DNA from: an uncultured Prevotella sp.
GTDB lineage: Bacteria; Bacteroidota; Bacteroidia; Bacteroidales; Bacteroidaceae
Length of the DNA stretch: 49,583 bases
NCBI GenBank assembly: GCA_905234145.1
Contig: CAJOGK010000011.1
Span: 1-49,583, forward strand
Reading direction: 5' to 3'
Shown here: in pieces, positions 43,501 through 49,583 of the stretch
How positions within the stretch are numbered: position 1 is the stretch's first letter
How the letters are laid out: the number at the start of each line of letters is the position of its first letter
The notes under the pieces: generated by a model
Database searches by the model: none
Told to the model about the DNA's origin: nothing
Seen by the model: the letters and a program-made list of their open reading frames with translations, nothing else
Program-made: the position numbers and the translations under genes

Positions 43501-46022
43501 AGAAAAGGATTACACTGATAATAGGACTGATGGCTATGCTGCTTACGACAGTAAGTGCGCAGGAAATCAATATGCGCCAACTGTATGAGCAGGCAGAGAA
43601 CGATTATAAGATAGGTAGAATTGAGCGAGCCAAGACTACGCTGGCAAACAACATCGTTCAATTCCCAACTCAGCTTAAAACGAGTGGCTATCGCTTATTG
43701 TCGCTCTGCAGCCTGGCCCTCGACGAACCTGAGCAGGCAGAGCAATATGCTGCTCAACTTCTGGAGCTCGATCCCTATTACAGTGTAACGTCCCAGGACC
43801 CATTGAGATTTGCCGACATGGTCAATAATATCAAGTCGGGTAAATCTGCAACTATTACCACAGCCTCCAGCCAGGCAGAAACACTTGCTGAGGTACCAGT
43901 GCCTACCACCCTCATTACAGAGGAGATGATACGCAACTGTGGCGCACAGAACCTGCAGGGGATTCTGGCTGCATACGTCCCTGGCATGCATATCGTCGAC
44001 TGTAACGATGATATCAACATCGCCATGCGTGGTATCTATAGTAATGGACAGGAGAAAATCCTCTTCATGATCAACGGTCATCGCATGAACAGCTACTGTA
44101 CTAACATTGCTGCCCCTGATTTCAGCATCAGTCTTGAGAAAATTCGCCAAATAGAAGTTTTGCGTGGTCCGGCATCCTCTCTTTATGGAGGCGTGGCCCT
44201 CACTGCTGTGGTGAATATCATAACCAAACAGGGAGGCGATATCGACGGTGTGCTGCTAAAAGCCGGTGTAGGTAACTATGGACAACTGCGTGGCGACATG
44301 ATTTACGGCAAACGATATTTCGACCTCGACCTGCTTATCTGGGGAGGAATGTATATGAGCAAGGGTGAGAAGCGCCATGTAGAGCCAAGCGATATCATTT
44401 ATGATAATCCTGTCGATGAAGTGACAATCGGCCACATCGGCGACAAGCCTTCCTACGACTTTGGCTTGCAGATGAAGTGGAAAAACCTGCAGTTCCTTTA
44501 TGAAACCAACTTCTCTCAGGTAGTAGCCCCCTTTGGTATGACCACACTGGCCAAGCCCTATCAAATAGAAAAGTATCGCACGTTTAACGGTATATCGCCC
44601 AGTTTCGCGACCAATTCGCACCATGCTGACATCAGTTACCAGCACACCTTTGGAAAAGTAAACCTCAAAGGCACCGTCACATACGACAACAGCGATCTGA
44701 CGCATTATCAGGTCATATACGACTACCCGATACTAGAATTTGCAGAAGTAATGGGATTCTCCCCAGAATTGGCTGCAATATTCAGCAAAGGAGGAGTCTC
44801 CCGCTATATCAATGGCCAAGAATACACCTACGGTGCCCAAATCAAGGGTGACTACAGTTATATCAACAAAGGGTCACACAAAGGTTTTCTTAGCTTCGGC
44901 GTAGAATACTCTCACTTCCAGCTCACTGACGTGCGCTATCAGTTAGGCTATGATTTCAAGACAACCACACCTGAGAACTCATTGCTACAGGAGACTGGTA
45001 AAGGTCATGAAGATTGTTACAATGCGTTCATCCAGTTAAAGCATCAGTGGAAGTCTCTCATCTTCAATGCCGGCTTACGTTATGACCATAAGCGCCGTTA
45101 CGACGAGTCATTGGTTAATGAATTTTCGCCTCGTGTAGCACTTATCCTGCTCCGACCTAAGTGGGACTTAAAGCTAAGCTACTCTAAATCGTTTGTTGAT
45201 GCACCCTATCTTTATCGCAAAACCAACGATTTCCTACCTTATATAGTAGGAGATGAATCAGAACCGACAAAACTTAATTCCGAAACTGTACATTCACTAC
45301 AACTCACATTTGCCGCGCATGAATGGTTCAAAGGATTTAATTTTGAGGTAAACGCTTTCTACAATCGTGCCAACGACCTGATTATCACCCATATTCTCAA
45401 CTATAAGAATGGTGGACTCAACAAAAGTGCCGGTCTGGAGATGATGGCCAATTACCGACACCCCAAATTTACAGTCGACTTCAACCTGTCATTGATCAAG
45501 ACCTTCGAGTCAAAACTCTTCGATGCAAACGTTGGATTGGGGGATATTTTTCCTGAAGATTATGAGATCCCCTATGTTACCACAGGTGTCGACGATAATA
45601 ACAATACGCCATATGTTATGTCGAATGCTGTGCTCTCATGGCAAGCCACTAAACATCTCAAGCTCCATACCCATCTTCAATTCACTGGCAGGCAAACCAC
45701 CTACAACACCGATATCATAAATCTCATAAGTTTAATGAAATGGGAGGAACTCGCTGTTGATGCTTTAGAAAAAGAAGATTGGCAGACGGCTCAGTTCTAT
45801 CTTGAGCAAGCTCTCGAATCATGCAATCACCTCATCTATCATAAGGAGATGACATCTCGCTTCATAGTCAATCTGGGAGCGGAATACCAGATAGGAAAGT
45901 TCACCCTGGGTCTGAACATTCATAACCTGCTCAATCATCACTATTTCCAGAGTGGCATGAACACCAAACTGGTCCCTCAAAAAGGCAGATGGTTCATGGC
46001 ATCAGTCGCATACAATTTTTAA
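43497..46022 (+). CDS. TonB-dependent outer-membrane receptor with N-terminal TPR-like extension
   Basis: An 841-residue protein. Signal peptide ...LLTTVSAQ, then about 90 helical residues (MRQLYEQAENDYKIGRIERAKTTL) resembling a tetratricopeptide domain, then a plug (EEMIRNCGAQNLQGILAAYVPGMHI, IEVLRGPASSLYGGVALTAVVNIITK) and a 22-strand-type barrel ending RWFMASVAYNF with C-terminal Phe. The TonB box region is not clear. The ligand is unknown; there is no SusD partner, so it is not a classical polysaccharide utilisation receptor. Its place in a signalling operon suggests a role in sensing or in uptake of a signal molecule. It overlaps the kinase gene by ATGA. Confidence 0.85.
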   Translation: MKKRITLIIGLMAMLLTTVSAQEINMRQLYEQAENDYKIGRIERAKTTLANNIVQFPTQLKTSGYRLLSLCSLALDEPEQAEQYAAQLLELDPYYSVTSQDPLRFADMVNNIKSGKSATITTASSQAETLAEVPVPTTLITEEMIRNCGAQNLQGILAAYVPGMHIVDCNDDINIAMRGIYSNGQEKILFMINGHRMNSYCTNIAAPDFSISLEKIRQIEVLRGPASSLYGGVALTAVVNIITKQGGDIDGVLLKAGVGNYGQLRGDMIYGKRYFDLDLLIWGGMYMSKGEKRHVEPSDIIYDNPVDEVTIGHIGDKPSYDFGLQMKWKNLQFLYETNFSQVVAPFGMTTLAKPYQIEKYRTFNGISPSFATNSHHADISYQHTFGKVNLKGTVTYDNSDLTHYQVIYDYPILEFAEVMGFSPELAAIFSKGGVSRYINGQEYTYGAQIKGDYSYINKGSHKGFLSFGVEYSHFQLTDVRYQLGYDFKTTTPENSLLQETGKGHEDCYNAFIQLKHQWKSLIFNAGLRYDHKRRYDESLVNEFSPRVALILLRPKWDLKLSYSKSFVDAPYLYRKTNDFLPYIVGDESEPTKLNSETVHSLQLTFAAHEWFKGFNFEVNAFYNRANDLIITHILNYKNGGLNKSAGLEMMANYRHPKFTVDFNLSLIKTFESKLFDANVGLGDIFPEDYEIPYVTTGVDDNNNTPYVMSNAVLSWQATKHLKLHTHLQFTGRQTTYNTDIINLISLMKWEELAVDALEKEDWQTAQFYLEQALESCNHLIYHKEMTSRFIVNLGAEYQIGKFTLGLNIHNLLNHHYFQSGMNTKLVPQKGRWFMASVAYNF

Positions 46023-46044
46023 ACAACTAATAAAAAATACAATT

Positions 46045-46347
46045 ATGAAGACTACATTCAGAGAAGAAGACAACAATTTCGTTATGGAATTCGAAGGCCG
46101 TCTCGACACGGTGGCCAGTCTTAAAACAGCCGAAGAAATGGAAGTGCTCTACAACAGCAAGGGCCACGACATCATTCTCGATCTTTCCAAGCTCGAGTAC
46201 ATTTCATCTTCAGGCCTACGCTTGTTCCTCAATCTGGTAAAAGAGACCCGTCCTAACGGATCCCACATCTTTGTTACTGGCGCCAGCGAGCATATCCGCC
46301 AGGTATTTGCCATGACAGGCTTTATGCGAATCTTCGAGTTCAAATAA
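46045..46347 (+). CDS. STAS-domain anti-sigma factor antagonist-like protein
   Basis: A 100-residue protein with the SpoIIAA/RsbV fold: FEGRLDTVASLKTAEEM, DIILDLSKLEYISSSGLRLFLNLVKE (S56 before G57 is the usual phosphorylated serine region) and a C-terminal helix FAMTGFMRIFEF. In partner switching the unphosphorylated form binds an anti-sigma kinase; the PP2C phosphatase at 37077 is its natural activator. No RsbW/SpoIIAB kinase gene is visible in the window. 22 bp after the receptor gene. Confidence 0.88.
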   Translation: MKTTFREEDNNFVMEFEGRLDTVASLKTAEEMEVLYNSKGHDIILDLSKLEYISSSGLRLFLNLVKETRPNGSHIFVTGASEHIRQVFAMTGFMRIFEFK

Positions 46348-46358
46348 ATCACCTATTC

Positions 46359-46925
46359 ATGACAAAAGACGAAAAAGAGGAACTTGAGCAACTCCGCCAA
46401 GAAGTGGAACAGCTCAGAGATGTCAACAAGCGCCTTGTCGACGGTAGCGAACAGCTGATAGCCCGTAATATGATGTTGACTGAAAAGCTCGACATCTATT
46501 ACGAGGTACGTCGGCGTATTGACTGGCTGAAGGATCTGGTTCGTCGCCATAAGGAATTTATGGCTCAAGCCGACCTTCGCAACGACGAGGAGCTGCTGGC
46601 CGTTATAGAAACCCGTTTGGAGAACGAGAATGTTGTCCTGACACCGGAATTCGGCATTGCCGATGTGGCCCAACTGGTGGGCACCACACAAACACGCATT
46701 GCTGAACTCTACAAACAGAAGACCATCTACCACTCGGTCGACAAGTACCTCGATTTCTTGCGTCTCATGCGAGCCTTAAACATCATCAAAGACAAACCAG
46801 GCTACAGCATCGAGGCCATCGCCATTGAGGCTGGTTTCAATAGCGTTCGAACCATGCAGCGAAAAATCCAAGAGGCCATCGGTCTAACACCAGGCCAGTA
46901 TCGCGAACTGGTCAATCCTACTTAA
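46359..46925 (+). CDS. AraC-type HTH regulator with N-terminal coiled coil
   Basis: A 188-residue protein. Residues 3-50 form a charged coiled coil (KEELEQLRQEVEQLRDVNKRL); the C-terminal 90 residues are an AraC-like HTH domain (FGIADVAQLVGTTQTRIAELYKQK, then SIEAIAIEAGFNSVRTMQRKIQEAIGLTPGQYREL). The second HTH is the canonical one. No membrane or ligand domain, so it presumably gets its input by protein interaction, such as with STAS or the phosphatase, or simply dimerises. Last gene of the signalling operon; possible regulator of the divergent T6SS promoter. Confidence 0.8.
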   Translation: MTKDEKEELEQLRQEVEQLRDVNKRLVDGSEQLIARNMMLTEKLDIYYEVRRRIDWLKDLVRRHKEFMAQADLRNDEELLAVIETRLENENVVLTPEFGIADVAQLVGTTQTRIAELYKQKTIYHSVDKYLDFLRLMRALNIIKDKPGYSIEAIAIEAGFNSVRTMQRKIQEAIGLTPGQYRELVNPT

Positions 46926-46978
46926 AAGTATTTTTAAACTATCATTACTATTTACAAACTTATTAAACAATTATTAAA

Positions 46979-48475
46979 ATGAAAAATGTACCTGTAATTA
47001 AAATCGGTATTGTGGCTGTTAGCCGCGACTGTTTCCCCGAGTCATTGGCAGTTAATCGTCGTAAGGCCGTTATCGCTGAGTATGAGAAGAAATTTGGTAA
47101 GGAGGGCATCTACGAGTGTCCTATCACCATTGTTGAAAGTGAGATCCACGCTCAGCAGGCTCTTGAGGACGTGAAGAAGGCTGGCTGTAACGCACTCTGC
47201 GTTTATCTGGGCAACTTCGGTCCTGAGATCTCTGAGACCATGATCGCTGACTGGTTCCAGGGTCCCACCATGTTCTGCGCTGCTGCTGAGGAGACTCAGA
47301 AGGACCTGATCGACGGTCGTGGCGATGCTTACTGCGGTATGCTGAATGCCAGCCAGGCTCTGAGCCTGCGCAAGACGCGCGCCTATATTCCTGAGGAGCC
47401 CGTTGGCAACGCAGGCCAGTGCGCTGAGATGATTCACGAGTTCCTGCCCATCGCTCGCGCTATCGTTGGTCTGCAGAACCTGAAGATCATCAGCTTCGGT
47501 CCTCGTCCAAACAACTTCCTGGCTTGTAACGCTCCTATCCGTGCCCTCTATGATCTCGACGTGGAGATTGAGGAGAACTCAGAGCTTGACCTGCTCGAGG
47601 CTTTCCAGAAGCACCAGGGCGATCCTCGCATCGACGATGTAGTGAAGGATATGGTTGCTGAGCTCGGCACAGGTAATAAGATTCCTTCAGTGCTGCCTAA
47701 GCTCGCTCAGTATGAGTTGACACTGACAGACTGGATTGAGGCTCATAAGGGTTCTCGTCAGTTCGTGGCTATGGCTAACAAGTGCTGGCCTGCTTTCCAG
47801 ACCATGTTCGGCTTCGTGCCTTGCTACGTGAACAGCCGTCTGACTGGTCGCGGCATCCCCGTAGCTTGTGAGGTTGATATCTATGGCGCTCTGTCAGAGT
47901 ACATCGGCACCTGCATCAGCCAGGATGCTGTTACCCTGCTCGACATCAACAACACCGTTCCTCAGGATATGTTCGAGGAGAGCATCAAGGGCAAGAAGTT
48001 TGCTTGCGACAGCTACACCGAGAAGGAGATCTTCATGGGCTTCCACTGCGGAAACACCGCTTCAAGCAAGGTTTGCAACTGCCAGATGTGCTTCCAGCGC
48101 ATTATGGCCCGCGCTCTGCCTGTAGAGGTAACCAACGGTACACTGGAGGGTGATATTCAGCCAGGTCTGGCTACAGTATATCGTCTGCAGTCAACAGCCG
48201 ACACCCGTCTGCGCGCTTACGTTGCACAGGGTGAGGTGCTTCCTGTAGCTACACGCTCATTCGGTTCTATCGGTATCTTCGGTATCAAGAACATGAGCCG
48301 TTTCTACCGTCACGTTCTCATCGAGAAGCACTACCCACACCACTGCGCTGTGATGTTCGGCCATCAGGGCAAGTATCTGTGGGAGGTTCTCAAGTACATG
48401 GGTATTCCTGTTGACGAGATCGACTACAACTTCCCGAAGGGTAACTTCTATCCCACAGAGAATCCATTCGCATAA
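46979..48475 (+). CDS. L-fucose/L-arabinose isomerase family protein
   Basis: A 498-residue cytosolic protein. It has the FucI/AraA-like three-domain layout: N-terminal substrate-recognition part (PVIKIGIVAVSRDCFPESLAVNRR, then NALCVYLGNFGPEISE), a middle part with FGPRPNNFLACNAPI and a C-terminal domain with GFHCGNTASSK, EGDIQPGLATVYRLQ and FGIKNMSRFYRHVLIEKHYPHHCAVMFGHQG. This group interconverts aldoses and ketoses with a divalent metal; true substrate may be fucose, arabinose or another sugar. Codon use is strongly biased (CTG, GAG, AAG, CGT/CGC), unlike the neighbouring signalling genes, indicating high expression. It is separated from the regulator gene by 53 bp and ends in a good terminator. 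Confidence 0.85.
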   Translation: MKNVPVIKIGIVAVSRDCFPESLAVNRRKAVIAEYEKKFGKEGIYECPITIVESEIHAQQALEDVKKAGCNALCVYLGNFGPEISETMIADWFQGPTMFCAAAEETQKDLIDGRGDAYCGMLNASQALSLRKTRAYIPEEPVGNAGQCAEMIHEFLPIARAIVGLQNLKIISFGPRPNNFLACNAPIRALYDLDVEIEENSELDLLEAFQKHQGDPRIDDVVKDMVAELGTGNKIPSVLPKLAQYELTLTDWIEAHKGSRQFVAMANKCWPAFQTMFGFVPCYVNSRLTGRGIPVACEVDIYGALSEYIGTCISQDAVTLLDINNTVPQDMFEESIKGKKFACDSYTEKEIFMGFHCGNTASSKVCNCQMCFQRIMARALPVEVTNGTLEGDIQPGLATVYRLQSTADTRLRAYVAQGEVLPVATRSFGSIGIFGIKNMSRFYRHVLIEKHYPHHCAVMFGHQGKYLWEVLKYMGIPVDEIDYNFPKGNFYPTENPFA

Positions 48476-48483
48476 AAAAACTC

Positions 48484-48513
48484 AACCCCCGCTCAATTTG
48501 GCGGGGGTTTTCT
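48484..48513 (+). terminator. Intrinsic terminator after the isomerase-like gene
   Basis: AACCCCCGC (48484-48492) pairs perfectly with GCGGGGGTT (48501-48509), loop of 8 nt, followed by TTTCTTT. Confidence 0.88.
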
Positions 48514-48543
48514 TTGCTTTCTTATTTTTTTTGCTTATCTTTG
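48513..48543 (+). promoter_or_regulatory. Promoter of the membrane histidine kinase gene
   Basis: TTTG at 48513-48516 and TATCTTTG at 48536-48543, 19 bp apart, a near-perfect Bacteroidetes vegetative promoter. It lies upstream of the ATG at 48562 and inside the longer TTG-start frame, supporting the later start. Confidence 0.75.
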
Positions 48544-48561
48544 CACACAAATCAATCATCT

Positions 48562-49401
48562 ATGGACTGGAAACTAATCATTGTCTTCGCACTTTTCGTG
48601 CTGTTTTGCATCGGACTTTACTTTATTCGTCGTGGCTATCTTAAAAGACTGAGCCGTGAGGTAAAGCGTGCTCAGAATAGTGAGCGCATCAAGAGTATCT
48701 TCCTGGCAAATGTCAGTCATGCCCTTCGCACGCCACTGAATGCCATTATCGGATTCAGTGATGTTATCCTGAAAGAACAGGAAAAAGGCGATATCGATCC
48801 AGAACAACTAAAAGAAGCTGCAACCCATATCAATAAGAACGGCCATCAATTGCTTTTCTTCATCCAGCAATTGCTAGAGCTGTCGAACTTCGAAAGCAGC
48901 GTGCTCACCTTTTCTTTAATAGAGGTGAATCTCGCAGAGCTGATGGCTTCTTATCGTCGCGAGGCTTTGCACGAAACCAAGCCTGGCGTATCTGTGCTTG
49001 TACGTTCCAGTCTATCGCCCCATTGTAAAGGTACACTCGACACAAACCTGATGCACCAGCTGATGATGCACCTTTTGCGCAATGCCGCCCATTACACCAA
49101 GGAGGGCACTATCACCATCAATTACGAATACGAGCGCAAGGGCATGCGAGTAACCATTACCGATACGGGTGATGGTATACCGAAGGAGTATTTGGAGAAT
49201 ATCTTCTCTTTGCTGCATCTTGAAGATGCCCTCACCTTGGATAATCGTGCCACAGAGCTCGGCCTTTCTATCTGCAAGGCCATCGTCGATAGCCTAGGAG
49301 GCGAAATTTCGCTTAACTCCGAGCTTGGTAAGGGTACCACCGCTACCGTTTGGTTCCCCTGCCGCATGCGCGACATGACAAAAGATGTAGTGCTCGACTA
49401 A
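48562..49401 (+). CDS. Membrane-bound histidine kinase
   Basis: A 279-residue protein. Start MDWKLIIVFA chosen by promoter position. One N-terminal membrane helix (about 3-23) is followed by a linker, then an H-box NVSHALRTPLNAIIGFSDVIL with H53, an N-box in MMHLLRNAAHYTKEG, G1 in TDTGDGIPKEY and a C-terminal G-rich part (ATELGLSICKAIVDSLGGEISLNSELGKGTTATVWFP). It has no extracellular sensor domain beyond the anchor and no receiver, so its signal and partner regulator are unknown. It is a single-gene unit with its own promoter and a palindrome downstream. Confidence 0.88.
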   Translation: MDWKLIIVFALFVLFCIGLYFIRRGYLKRLSREVKRAQNSERIKSIFLANVSHALRTPLNAIIGFSDVILKEQEKGDIDPEQLKEAATHINKNGHQLLFFIQQLLELSNFESSVLTFSLIEVNLAELMASYRREALHETKPGVSVLVRSSLSPHCKGTLDTNLMHQLMMHLLRNAAHYTKEGTITINYEYERKGMRVTITDTGDGIPKEYLENIFSLLHLEDALTLDNRATELGLSICKAIVDSLGGEISLNSELGKGTTATVWFPCRMRDMTKDVVLD

Positions 49402-49433
49402 GGGCGCAAAGGGGTCAGGAACCTCTGCGCCCT
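49401..49433. repeat. Palindrome downstream of the histidine kinase gene
   Basis: AGGGCGCA (49401-49408) pairs exactly with TGCGCCCT (49426-49433), with partial inner pairing (GGGGT / ACCTC). It starts in the stop codon of the kinase gene, so it may act as a terminator, but has no T-tract; a REP-like element is also possible. Confidence 0.55.
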
Positions 49434-49583
49434 TCGATCACTCTCAAAGTCAAAACTCTAGTCGCTCAGGGCCTTAACCAGTTTAACCCAAATCGGTCGT
49501 TAGGTCCAATTAGTTCGTGTGATGTCAAAGTTTTCAGTTGTTCTCCAGAGTCCAAGGAATGCCTGCCGCTGATTCATGGTCCT
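49434..49583. other. Window end with no supported gene
   Basis: No frame with recognisable coding motif is seen on either strand. On the minus strand a frame open from the window edge runs 27 codons to a stop at about 49500 and could be the tail of a gene outside the window, but nothing supports it. Confidence 0.4.

Noticed and set aside
17..49583. CRISPR array, integrase or complete prophage
   Set aside because: No regularly spaced repeats and no integrase, terminase or capsid gene were seen; the phage-like tail genes (gp25, sheath, tube) belong to a T6SS with ClpV.

Overview
The window looks like a Bacteroidales chromosome segment, most likely Prevotella-like. The evidence is the Bacteroidetes promoter signature (TAnnTTTG at -7, with TTTG or TTG about 20 bp upstream in several cases), many SpI/SpII exported outer-membrane proteins, a TonB-dependent receptor, hybrid-style periplasmic-propeller sensor proteins, and the family assignments of the housekeeping genes (lpxK, purine nucleoside phosphorylase, thiL, type II pantothenate kinase). 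No species call is possible from the sequence alone.

Left part (1-12.1 kb): a broken REP-associated transposase remnant with a palindrome, then mostly minus-strand operons: amidohydrolase + outer-membrane barrel; GNAT-like protein + membrane AraC regulator; and antiporter + PI-PLC-like lipoprotein + outer-membrane barrel. A second membrane AraC paralogue follows. The three operon promoters carry the same element: two 21-bp direct repeats placed at exactly the same distance (48 bp between fixed reference bases) upstream of the -7 box. This is a small regulon probably controlled by the two AraC paralogues. A plus-strand lipoprotein with a SpoIIE-type phosphatase domain sits among them.

Middle housekeeping block (12.2-18.2 kb, plus strand): sppA, lpxK, purine nucleoside phosphorylase, thiL, tRNA-Phe(GAA), and type II pantothenate kinase.

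Core of interest (18.2-36.9 kb, minus strand, one long tightly packed gene run): a contractile type VI secretion system resembling the Bacteroidetes type. In transcription order it encodes ClpV/TssH, TssB, TssC, two Hcp/TssD, an outer-membrane barrel, a PAAR-like DUF4280 protein, a PEGA-type exported protein, an E1-like enzyme, TssG, TssK, TssE, TssF, a ubiquitin-like protein, an E2-like enzyme, two exported envelope proteins, and an 802-residue lipoprotein/membrane protein. The last has a periplasmic vWA-like region, a cytoplasmic RING-H2-like cysteine/histidine cluster, and a C-terminal FHA-like domain. A whole Ubl-E1-E2-RING conjugation cascade is therefore embedded, with ATGA start/stop overlaps, among baseplate genes of a secretion machine. 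TssJ, TssL, TssM and VgrG are not visible. I regard this as the most likely undescribed system in the window.

Right part (37.0-49.4 kb, plus strand, divergent from clpV): a signalling operon of response-regulator/PP2C, membrane coiled-coil/propeller protein, propeller sensor pseudo-kinase (His replaced by Asp), soluble histidine kinase, TPR-TonB receptor, STAS protein and AraC-type regulator. After it come a fucose/arabinose isomerase-like enzyme and a membrane histidine kinase. The PP2C + STAS pair suggests partner switching. The back-to-back promoters suggest, but do not prove, that this module senses for the secretion system.

All functional calls are by reading protein motifs; no database searches were run.
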